This document shows positions 21,103-29,407 of a stretch of 64,000 nt of DNA, in pieces; the stretch's first letter is position 1, and every line of letters starts with the position of its first letter. The position numbers and the translations under genes were made by a program. This DNA is from Actinomycetales bacterium (GTDB lineage Bacteria; Actinomycetota; Actinomycetes; S36-B12), in contig JAGWXF010000004.1 of NCBI GenBank assembly GCA_018970025.1, forward strand, positions 62,001 through 126,000. Direction: 5' to 3'. The notes beneath the pieces were generated by a model that saw only the letters and a list, made by a program, of their open reading frames with translations, ran no database searches and had not been told where the DNA came from.

Positions 21103-22347
21103 CTACCGGCTGATCCCAGCAGCCACGCAGGCGTCCGCGGCCCGTGGCGCCTGGCACAGCACCGCGGCAGACACCAGGCCGGCCTCCACCACCGTCGCGA
21201 GATCCGATGCGAACACCGGCTGCGGCTGCAGCAGCACGCTGGGCACCGCGACCCCTGACCCGGCATCCGTCATGGTGCCGGTTGCCAGGCCGGCAATCGC
21301 ACCACCGTCCCCGTTGATGATCGCCGTCGCCAGCGAGGCCACGGCCGCGGCCTCGGCCACGGGCGAGGTGAGCAGGGTCAGGCACTGCTCGCCGAGCAGC
21401 ACCCGCTGCAGCGCCGCCGGCGAGGATCCCACCCCGGCCACCGAGATCATGCCGTCGTTGCGCTTCAGCACCGACGTGACGGCAGCGGCAAGGCCGTCGC
21501 TGGCGGCCAGGACGCCGACCAGGTCGCTGTTGGCCATCGTCAGCATCCGCTCGAAGAGGGCGCCGCCAGAGGCAGGGCTCCAGCCCGGGACATCCTCGCT
21601 CGCCCGGACGAGGTAGCCGGCCGAGGTGAGCACCGGCAGGTACGCCTGCTTCATCGCGACCGCCGTCGTATCGTCAGCAGGCCCGTTCACCAGCGCGATC
21701 GGACCGTTCTCATTGCCGCGCTCACGCATGCAGCGCAGCAGTCCCTCGCCGAGGAGCTGCCCGGATGCGCCCGGGTCGGGCCCGACGAAGAAGTTGGCCC
21801 GGCCCGCACTGGTCAGGTGATCGAGATCGATGACCGGGATGCCCGCCTGCTGCGCGATCGATATCGCCTCGGCGCCGCTGGCATCGTCCGCGCTCGCGAC
21901 GACCAGGACCTTCACGCCGCCTGCCACCAGCTCCCGCGCCAGGGCCGGGAAGCGGCTCGGGACCCCGCCGGCGTCGCGGATGTCGACCGCAAGGCCGTTC
22001 TCCGCGAACGCCCGCTCCAGGGCGGGTCGATCCAGGTCGCGCCAGCGACTGCCAGCCGCGGCATCCGGCAGGACGACGCCGACTGCCGGGCCCTGGGCCT
22101 GGGGCGCAGGGGAGGCGACCGCCGGCGAAACCTGCGCGGTCGGCTCACTGGACGCCTGGGGGGACGCCACGAAGCCGGCGCTGCCGGACGACGCCATTTC
22201 TGACGGCGACATTCCTGACGGCGACATTCCTGACGACGACATTCCTGACGGCGCCGGCACATCCTCAGCCGAGCTGCAACCGCCGGCACCGAGGACCAGG
22301 CAAGCCGCCAGCGCTGCCGGCAGGATCAGGGCCCCTGGTCGCCTCAC
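21103..22347 (-). CDS. periplasmic sugar-binding (ribose-type) lipoprotein, orphan
   Basis: Lipobox GAGGCSS; PBP1-like VLVVASADDASGAEAISIAQQAGIPVIDLDHLTSAGRANFFVGPDPGASGQLLGEGL. Confidence 0.75.
   Translation of the reverse strand: MRRPGALILPAALAACLVLGAGGCSSAEDVPAPSGMSSSGMSPSGMSPSEMASSGSAGFVASPQASSEPTAQVSPAVASPAPQAQGPAVGVVLPDAAAGSRWRDLDRPALERAFAENGLAVDIRDAGGVPSRFPALARELVAGGVKVLVVASADDASGAEAISIAQQAGIPVIDLDHLTSAGRANFFVGPDPGASGQLLGEGLLRCMRERGNENGPIALVNGPADDTTAVAMKQAYLPVLTSAGYLVRASEDVPGWSPASGGALFERMLTMANSDLVGVLAASDGLAAAVTSVLKRNDGMISVAGVGSSPAALQRVLLGEQCLTLLTSPVAEAAAVASLATAIINGDGGAIAGLATGTMTDAGSGVAVPSVLLQPQPVFASDLATVVEAGLVSAAVLCQAPRAADACVAAGISR
22201..22255. repeat. 15-bp tandem repeat (about 3.6 copies) coding for (GMSPS)n
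   Basis: TGACGGCGACATTCC x2, TGACGACGACATTCC, then partial TGACGGCGCC. Confidence 0.85.
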
Positions 22348-22410
22348 GTCGCTTCCTCCGCTGCGTCTGCCCGCCTGGCACCTCAGGGACGACGCCTGGC
22401 ACCCGAGGTC

Positions 22411-23292
22411 CTATGGCTCGCACACTAGGCCGTCGCCATCGCGATCGACGTACCAGGCGTACTCCTCGTCGATCCCGCGACGGTAGGGACCGTACCCGGC
22501 TACGTTGGCAGCCCCGCACGTCCGAAAGCGAGGATCCGTTTCGCTGCCCGGTGTCTGATTTCCGGACGCCTGCGGGTCGGCCGGCTGCGTGCTCGGCGGC
22601 TCGGCCGCCGAGGACAGGCTGCGCGCGGCAAGCGCAGGGACGGCCATGAGCGGCGGGCAGCGGCGCAGGATGGCCGTCAGCACCGACTTCTCCCGGGTAT
22701 CGACCGACAGTCGCCAGCGGAACTTCACCCCGACCCACTGCTTGGCATACGCGCACTGGGCTCGCGCCGGGAGCCACTCGGCGGGGTCACGGTCCCCCTT
22801 CGAGCGATTCGATCCAGCGGTGACGGCAATGAGGGAGTTGGCGTATCCGAGGTCGTTGGCATAGGCCTGCCTGGTGCGCGGCGACCATCGCCATGCTCCC
22901 GAGTCCCAGGCCTCCTTCAGCGGCACCATGTGGTCGATATCGAAGGTGCCCGGGCTGCTGGTGGTTGCCGCGTCGTACGCCGATGCCCAGGTGCCGCCGA
23001 TGACCTGGCAGCCCGATCGAGTACCGCTGACCGCCTCGGCCTGGAGCACTTCCTGGCGGGTATCGCAGCCATCGCCATCGGCGTCCACCCAGTGGCGGAA
23101 CAGGTCGCGCGAGTAGCCCGAGGCGGCCTCAGGCGCCACCGGCAGCGAGCCCAGCAGCTGCAGGGCCGGCTTGCGCTCAGCGGCGACTGCCTCCGAGGCC
23201 ATGACACCGCAGGCCCCGGACGCTGCCAGGAGCGCCACCAGCACCGTGACGACGACCGACTCCCGCTGCCCGTCCGTTCCATGCCCCCACAT
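22411..23292 (-). CDS. secreted HNH endonuclease family (DUF1524-like) with C-terminal Excalibur domain
   Basis: FDIDHMVPLKEAWDSGAWRWSPRTRQAYANDL; C-terminal DRDGDGLVCEP Excalibur motif; N-terminal hydrophobic signal. Confidence 0.88.
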   Translation of the reverse strand: MWGHGTDGQRESVVVTVLVALLAASGACGVMASEAVAAERKPALQLLGSLPVAPEAASGYSRDLFRHWVDADGDGCDTRQEVLQAEAVSGTRSGCQVIGGTWASAYDAATTSSPGTFDIDHMVPLKEAWDSGAWRWSPRTRQAYANDLGYANSLIAVTAGSNRSKGDRDPAEWLPARAQCAYAKQWVGVKFRWRLSVDTREKSVLTAILRRCPPLMAVPALAARSLSSAAEPPSTQPADPQASGNQTPGSETDPRFRTCGAANVAGYGPYRRGIDEEYAWYVDRDGDGLVCEP

Positions 23293-23315
23293 ATGCGCTC
23301 CCCCGTCATGGCCCG

Positions 23316-23573
23316 TTACTCGATCGCGGTGATCGTCTCGCTCTCGGCGATCAGGTTGGCATCCGCGTCGTAGACCTGCACGGTCTCGTCCTCGAGGATG
23401 ACCCGGCCATCGGCATCGAGCACGTCGATGGTCTCATCAACGATCGATCCCTCGGGCATCGACGCCACGACCACGTCGTCGATCACCGCGCCCAGCGGGT
23501 TTCCGTCCTCGTCGACGACGATGTCGACCTCGACGTCCTCGCCGATCTCGATCTCGTCATTCGCCTCGCCCAT
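23316..23573 (-). CDS. highly acidic 85-aa protein with internal repeats
   Basis: MGEANDEIEIGEDVEVDIVVDEDGNPLGAVIDDVVVASMPEGSIVDETIDVLDADGRVILEDETVQVYDADANLIAESETITAIE. Confidence 0.65.
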   Translation of the reverse strand: MGEANDEIEIGEDVEVDIVVDEDGNPLGAVIDDVVVASMPEGSIVDETIDVLDADGRVILEDETVQVYDADANLIAESETITAIE

Positions 23574-23705
23574 GGCGTGTCCTCTCCTGTCCGGTGCTTG
23601 CACCGAACCTGCGGCCGATCGCTGACCGCTGGCCGATCCAGCGGGGCGCGGAGGCCACAGCGTATGCCCCGGGCGGGATCCCGGAAGTGGCCATACAGTG
23701 AACGG

Positions 23706-26333
23706 GTGCCGTCGATCCGCCGTCATCCGAGGTGGTCGCGATGGATCGTCGGTGCGATCGCCGTGGCCATCCTGGCCGCAGCCGCGCTCATCGGGCTGCT
23801 GGCAACGCGTACCGATCCGGTCGGCGACGGGACGTCACTGCGACTGCCGGGTGGGCCGACCTCGGCAATCGATCCGCGCCCGGTCAGCCTCGATGCATCC
23901 CTGTGGCTGCCGGCCCGGACCCCCGCGCCTGCGGTCATCCTGGCCCACGGCTTCGGTGGCTCCAAGGAGTCAGTGCGCACCCAGGCGGCCGCGCTCACCG
24001 ACCTCGGCTTCGTCGTCCTGGCCTACTCCGCCCGAGGCTTCGGCACCTCGACCGGCCAGATCTCGGTCAACTCCCCCGATTTCGAGGTCGCCGACGCACG
24101 AGCGCTCATCGACTACCTCGGCACCCGGCCGGAGGTCACGCAGGACGCTCCCCAGGATCCGCGGATCGGGATCGCCGGAGGCTCCTACGGGGGTGCCCTG
24201 GCCCTGCTCACCGCCGGCTACGACCGCAGGGTCGATGCCATCGCAGCCGACATCACCTGGAACGACCTGCAATCCTCCCTCTTCGGGCAGTCGGCTTCGA
24301 CCAGCCCCGGGATCGGCGGGCAGGCAGGCGGCATCGGTTCGGGGGTCTACAAGCAGCAGTGGACGAGTTGGTTCTTCAGCGTTGGCCTGATCGACCCGCA
24401 GGTGACCGCGTGCGGTCGCTTCACCCCGCAATGGTGCGCGGCCTACCTCGATGCGGCCGAGCGCGGGCAGGTCAGCGACCAGTCCAGCGCGCTCATGCGC
24501 GCCTCATCCCCGGCGAGCATCACCGACCGGATCACCGTGCCCACCCTCATCGGCGCCGGCGAGGCCGACTCCCTGTTCCCGCTGGCCCAGGCAAATGCCA
24601 ATGCCCAGCAGATCATGGCCGCTCATCCGCAGGTGCCGGTGAAGGTCGTGTGGCACGGCGGCGGCCATGACGGCGGGATCGACGAGTCCGAGCGGATCAC
24701 CGCGCTGATGGGCGACTGGTTCAGCACGTTCCTCGGTGGCCAGGCCGGCTCAACTAGCCAGGACGGCTCAACCGGCCAGGCCGGCGCGACCGGCCAGGCC
24801 GCGAGCACGACCGACTTCGAGTACACCCGCACCTCCGGGGCCATCTCGACGCAGAACTCGCGCCCGGCTCCGGTCATCCTGCGCGCCGGTCAGTACCCGG
24901 GCCTGTCCGGCACCTCGCAGCTGGACGTCCGGCTCACGCCAGCCGCCCCAGTCCAGCGAGTACTCGCGCCTGCGGGGGGCAGCCCGGCAGCGATCTCATC
25001 CCTGCCGGGGATCGGCGCTGCCATGGGAAGCCTGGGGTCGCTCGCTGCGCTCCCGCTGCCCGGGCAGACCGCTGCCTTCGACTCCCCGCCGCTGGAGACG
25101 GCAGCGACCATCGTCGGCGCCAGTGCCGTCCGACTCCGCCTGTCGGCACCGCAGCCGGTCACCGATGTCGCCCTCTTCGCCAGCCTGCGCATCGTCTCCC
25201 CCGGCGGACGGGAGTTCCTGCCGGCTGGGCTGGTCGCGCCGATCCGCCTGCCCTCCCTCGGCCCGGAGCCCACCGATATCGAGGTCCAGCTGCCGGCGAT
25301 CGTGGCGGACGTCAACGTCGGCGACCGGGTGCGACTGGTGGTCGGCACCACGGACCAGGCATATCGGCTGCCCCAGCGGACGGCGGTCTACCAGGTGGCC
25401 CTGGCCGACGAGACGCTGACGATGCCCCTGGTGGCCGGCGTGCCGATAGCCACCGGGATCCCGGCCTACGCCTGGCTGCTGGCCACCATCCCGCTCGCCA
25501 TCGCGGTGCTCATCCTGCTCGCGATCGCGCGCCCGCGACCGTCGCGCCCGGGTCGGCCCCTGGTACGCGAGGACCTCCGCAACGTGCCGCTGGCCATCGA
25601 GGGCCTGTCGAAGACCTACCGCGGCGGACTACGGGCTGTCGACGATGTCTCCTTCACGGTGCCACCAGGCGTCGTCCTGGGCCTGCTCGGACCGAACGGC
25701 GCGGGCAAGACCACCACCATGCGCATGGTCATGGGGCTCATCTCGCCGAGCGCCGGCCAGATCCACGTCTTCGGGCACCTGGCCTATCCGGGATCCCCGA
25801 TCCTGGCCCGGGTGGGATCGCTGGTCGAGGGAGCCGGATTCCTGCCGCATCTCACCGGCCGGCAGAACCTGGACCTCTACTGGCGGGCCAGCGGCCGCGA
25901 CGGCGACCCATGCCTGGATGAGGTGCTGGATATCGCCGGCCTGGGCAGCGCAATCGACCGAAGGGTCCGCACCTACAGCCAGGGCATGCGGCAGCGGCTG
26001 GGCATCGCCCAGGCCATGCTGGGCAAGCCCGACCTGCTCCTGCTGGACGAGCCCACCAATGGCCTGGACCCGCCGCAGATTCGCGCCATGCGCGAGGTGA
26101 TGCAGCGCTATGCGGCCGGTGGGCGGACGGTGATCGTCTCCTCCCACCTGCTCAGCGAGGTCGAGCAGACGTGCAGCCACGTCGTCGTCATGCACCATGG
26201 CCGGCTCGTCGCGACCGGCGAGGTTGCCACCCTGCTGGCCGGCCGCACCGGCCTGCGCCTGGAGGACGTCTTCCTGGAGATCGTGGGCGAGGGCCATGGC
26301 ATCGATGACGAGCAGCCTGCGGAGGCACGATGA
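23706..26333 (+). CDS. fusion: TM-anchored extracellular alpha/beta hydrolase (CocE/X-Pro dipeptidyl-peptidase type) + TM + ABC transporter ATPase
   Basis: TM WIVGAIAVAILAAAALIGLLA; hydrolase VILAHGFGGSKES, IAGGSYGGALALL; jelly-roll-like region; TM YAWLLATIPLAIAVLILLAI; ABC motifs LGPNGAGKTTTMRMV, YSQGMRQRLGIAQAM, LLLDEPTNGLDP. Confidence 0.9.
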   Translation: MPSIRRHPRWSRWIVGAIAVAILAAAALIGLLATRTDPVGDGTSLRLPGGPTSAIDPRPVSLDASLWLPARTPAPAVILAHGFGGSKESVRTQAAALTDLGFVVLAYSARGFGTSTGQISVNSPDFEVADARALIDYLGTRPEVTQDAPQDPRIGIAGGSYGGALALLTAGYDRRVDAIAADITWNDLQSSLFGQSASTSPGIGGQAGGIGSGVYKQQWTSWFFSVGLIDPQVTACGRFTPQWCAAYLDAAERGQVSDQSSALMRASSPASITDRITVPTLIGAGEADSLFPLAQANANAQQIMAAHPQVPVKVVWHGGGHDGGIDESERITALMGDWFSTFLGGQAGSTSQDGSTGQAGATGQAASTTDFEYTRTSGAISTQNSRPAPVILRAGQYPGLSGTSQLDVRLTPAAPVQRVLAPAGGSPAAISSLPGIGAAMGSLGSLAALPLPGQTAAFDSPPLETAATIVGASAVRLRLSAPQPVTDVALFASLRIVSPGGREFLPAGLVAPIRLPSLGPEPTDIEVQLPAIVADVNVGDRVRLVVGTTDQAYRLPQRTAVYQVALADETLTMPLVAGVPIATGIPAYAWLLATIPLAIAVLILLAIARPRPSRPGRPLVREDLRNVPLAIEGLSKTYRGGLRAVDDVSFTVPPGVVLGLLGPNGAGKTTTMRMVMGLISPSAGQIHVFGHLAYPGSPILARVGSLVEGAGFLPHLTGRQNLDLYWRASGRDGDPCLDEVLDIAGLGSAIDRRVRTYSQGMRQRLGIAQAMLGKPDLLLLDEPTNGLDPPQIRAMREVMQRYAAGGRTVIVSSHLLSEVEQTCSHVVVMHHGRLVATGEVATLLAGRTGLRLEDVFLEIVGEGHGIDDEQPAEAR

Positions 26334-27196
26334 CCGCTCCAGAGACGACCGGGTATCGGCCCCGGGCCACCCTGCCGCTGCGCATCGAGCTGATCCGGCA
26401 GCTGCGGCGCCGGCGAACCCTGGTTGGCTACCTGCTGGTGATCGCCGTGCCGCTCATCGTGGTCGCCGCGGTCACGTTCGGCCCGTCGTCATCCGGGCAG
26501 GGCGATCGCCGGTTCGGCGGCGGCAGCCTGGACCTAGTCGGCCTGGCCACCGCAGGTGCCTGGAACTTCACCGTGACGATGATCTTCTTCGCCTCCGGCT
26601 TCCTGCTGGTGGTCATCGTGGCGATGTTCTGCGGCGACACAGTGGCCAGCGAGGCGAGCTGGTCGACCCTTCGCTACCTGCTGGCCGCTCCGGTGCCACG
26701 CCGGCGGCTGCTGGCCGTCAAGCTCGCCGCCGGGCTGATCCTGACCGCCGGTGCGATTGCAACGCTCATCCTCGCCTCGTACCTGATCGGCCTGCTGGCC
26801 TTCGGCAGCGGTCCGCTCACCACGCCCACTGGCGGGAACTTCGGCGCTGGATCGGCCCTGGGCAGGATCGCGATCATCGGCGGCTACCTGTTCGTCTCCC
26901 TGCTGTTCACCGCGGGCATCGCCTTCCTGATGAGCGTGCTCACCGACGTGCCGCTCGGCGCGGTCGGCACGGCCGTCGTGATCGTGATCGTCAGCAGCAT
27001 CCTGGATGCCATCGATGCCCTGGGCTCGCTGCGCGACTGGCTGCCGACCAACTACGGATCCGCCTGGCTCAACGCGCTCAGCCCCCAGGTCGACTGGACG
27101 GACATGGCCAAGGGCTCCGCGCTAGCGATCGGCTGTTTCGTCGTGCTCGTCGGCTATGCCGTCATCCGCTTCGATCGCAAGGACGTGCTCTCCTGA
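26330..27196 (+). CDS. ABC-2 type permease, partner of the hydrolase-ATPase fusion
   Basis: ATGA overlap with the fusion gene; six hydrophobic segments. Confidence 0.85.
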   Translation: MTAPETTGYRPRATLPLRIELIRQLRRRRTLVGYLLVIAVPLIVVAAVTFGPSSSGQGDRRFGGGSLDLVGLATAGAWNFTVTMIFFASGFLLVVIVAMFCGDTVASEASWSTLRYLLAAPVPRRRLLAVKLAAGLILTAGAIATLILASYLIGLLAFGSGPLTTPTGGNFGAGSALGRIAIIGGYLFVSLLFTAGIAFLMSVLTDVPLGAVGTAVVIVIVSSILDAIDALGSLRDWLPTNYGSAWLNALSPQVDWTDMAKGSALAIGCFVVLVGYAVIRFDRKDVLS

Positions 27197-27790
27197 GCCG
27201 GACCCCCGCGCATCGCGTTCGTCGAGGTGCCGTGCCAGGTCCGCCGGGGTGTCGACATCCCAGCTCCGCGCATCCGGCCAGGTGACGGTCGCGACCTGCA
27301 GGCCGCTCACCACGGCGCGCATCGACAGCCCGGACGGCCCGCCCGCCGGCCCGCTGGCAGCCCGCACGGCACGCTCGAGGCAGGCCCGCCGATAGGCCCC
27401 GCACAGGTATTGGACCCGGCCCCGGGAGTCGACCGGGATGACGGCCTCGGTCTCCGGGCCGAGTGCCTGCACCAGGCTCACGACATGCGCGGCCGCATGT
27501 GGCATGTCGGCTGCCAGCAGGGCCACGATGGACGTCGACACCCGGCGCAGGCCAGCGTCGAGGGCGGCCACCGGCCCGCCGAACGGCGGATCCTCGCGAA
27601 CGACCTCCACCTCGCGGGCAAGGGGCCGCAGGTCCGGCCCGACGATCACGACCGGGATCGGGTCGGGAATGCCGGCCAGCACGTGATCGATCAGGCGCCT
27701 GCCGTGAAGTTCGGCCACTGCCTTGTCCGAGCCGAAGCGCGTGCTGCGGCCGCCGGCGAGGATGATCACCGACCACGGGGGCACTGGCAC
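27122..27790 (-). CDS. mobA: molybdenum cofactor guanylyltransferase
   Basis: VIILAGGRSTRFGSDKAVAELHGRRLIDHVL; ADMPHAAAHVV; convergent 3' overlap with the permease gene. Confidence 0.85.
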   Translation of the reverse strand: MPVPPWSVIILAGGRSTRFGSDKAVAELHGRRLIDHVLAGIPDPIPVVIVGPDLRPLAREVEVVREDPPFGGPVAALDAGLRRVSTSIVALLAADMPHAAAHVVSLVQALGPETEAVIPVDSRGRVQYLCGAYRRACLERAVRAASGPAGGPSGLSMRAVVSGLQVATVTWPDARSWDVDTPADLARHLDERDARGSGSGEHVLAIEADDGIADEHDETADR

Positions 27791-27856
27791 CTGCTGATGG
27801 TACGAATGGCAGCGCATCGCCGAGCAGCGCAGGGGCGGCGGCGCACGGACGGAGGC

Positions 27857-29407
27857 ATGATGCGGATTCGAACACCTCGGGCAGTGGTTGCCGGCATCCT
27901 CGGCGCGCTGATGCTGGGCACCAGCCTGGTCGGCCTGGCCGTCGCCCAGGCCGGCGGGCAGGTGCGGGCCGCTGAGGTCGACGGCATCCCGATGCGCCTG
28001 TACGCGACGAAGGCGTCCGCGCCGACCGTCATCATCGCCCACGGCTTCGCTGGCTCGGCGCAGATCATGGATCCCCTGGCCCGCGGGCTCATGCGACGTG
28101 GCTTCACCGTCGTCAGCTACGACACCGACGGTCACGGAGCCAACCCCGTCCCGCTTCGGATGGACGACGCGGCAAGCCGGGCAGCGACCGATGCACTGCA
28201 GGAGCGACTGCGCACGGTGGTCGACTGGGCGAGCAGCCAGCCCGAGGTCGATCCGGATCGGCTGGCCCTGCTCGGCCACTCGATGGGCGCAGGTGCCGTG
28301 GTGGCGTACGCCGCCGATGATGCGGAAGGGCAGATCAGCGCGACGGTCGCGCTCTCGCTGCCCAGCGCGGATGCCATCGCGCCGGGCGAGCCGGCGCTGC
28401 CCCGCAACCTGCTGCTGGCGGTCGGTGCCCTCGAGCCGGCCTCCTTCCAGACGGCGGCGCTGGCGGGGGTGCGGGCGGCCTATCCCGATGCGGTCATCGG
28501 GGCCGCCTATGGCAATCCGGCGGACGGCACGGCCAGGAGCGCGGTCACGATCCCGGGGGTCGAGCACATCGGGATCGTCTTCTCCGGTGCGGCATCGGAC
28601 GCCGCTGCCGACTGGCTCGCGACGGGCCTCGATGTGCCGACGACTCCGGGGAGCGTGGCGCCCGTGCTGCTGTGGGTCGTGCTCGCGCTCATCGGTGCCG
28701 GCCTGCTCCTGGTACCCATCGGCGGCTGGGCCCTGGGGATCGACGGCGAGTCGGCGACGGCCGTCCCGGGCTGGCAGGCCCTGCTCGCCTGCCTGGCGGC
28801 CGCGGTGCTCGCATCGCTCATCGCCCGGCTGACCACCCCGCTGCACGTGGTCATGCCGATCGCCGTCGGCGGCTATGTCACCTGCTGGTTCCTGGTCGCC
28901 GGCGCAGCCACCTGCCTGGGGTGGTGGCTGCGCTGGCGGCACGCCCTCGGCGCCCCGGTCGTGACGGGCCGGGCGATCGGCGGCGGCCTGCTGGTCGCCG
29001 CGATCGCCGTCCTGGCCCTGGCGGTGCCCGGCCGGCTGGCCTGGGCTCCCTTCGCGCTCGTCGGCACCCGACCGCTGGCCCTGCTGGCCCTGCTCATCGC
29101 CTTCGGCGCCTACTTCGCCGGCGACGCCCTGCTCGCGCGGGATCGGGGCTTCGGCGCCCGACTGGGCCTGATGCTGGGGTCTCGGGTGATCGCCGTGGCC
29201 GTGATCCTCGCCTCGGTCCCGCTGCTGCAGGCACCCGGCTTCCTGATGCTGCTGCTGCCGCTCATGGTGCTGCTGTTCGTCTTCCTCGCCTGGTACGCCG
29301 CGGTCGTCATCGGGTACCGCAATGGGTGGCTGGCCGCCGTCCTCGTCCAGGCGATCCCGCTCGCGGCCCTCGTTGCCACGACCTTCCCGCTGGTGGCCTC
29401 TCCTTAG
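27857..29407 (+). CDS. alpha/beta hydrolase with C-terminal multi-TM domain
   Basis: VIIAHGFAGSAQIMDPLARGL, LLGHSMGAGAVVAYA, followed by about 8-9 TM helices. Confidence 0.85.
   Translation: MMRIRTPRAVVAGILGALMLGTSLVGLAVAQAGGQVRAAEVDGIPMRLYATKASAPTVIIAHGFAGSAQIMDPLARGLMRRGFTVVSYDTDGHGANPVPLRMDDAASRAATDALQERLRTVVDWASSQPEVDPDRLALLGHSMGAGAVVAYAADDAEGQISATVALSLPSADAIAPGEPALPRNLLLAVGALEPASFQTAALAGVRAAYPDAVIGAAYGNPADGTARSAVTIPGVEHIGIVFSGAASDAAADWLATGLDVPTTPGSVAPVLLWVVLALIGAGLLLVPIGGWALGIDGESATAVPGWQALLACLAAAVLASLIARLTTPLHVVMPIAVGGYVTCWFLVAGAATCLGWWLRWRHALGAPVVTGRAIGGGLLVAAIAVLALAVPGRLAWAPFALVGTRPLALLALLIAFGAYFAGDALLARDRGFGARLGLMLGSRVIAVAVILASVPLLQAPGFLMLLLPLMVLLFVFLAWYAAVVIGYRNGWLAAVLVQAIPLAALVATTFPLVASP

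Noticed and set aside
22201-22255. Possible CRISPR-like short repeat
   Set aside because: Units are contiguous, 15 bp, in frame and encode a GMSPS linker; no spacers.
23592-23605. Small inverted repeat CGGTGC-TT-GCACCG in the divergent region before the fusion gene
   Set aside because: Six-base arms are expected by chance at this GC content; not strong enough to call.
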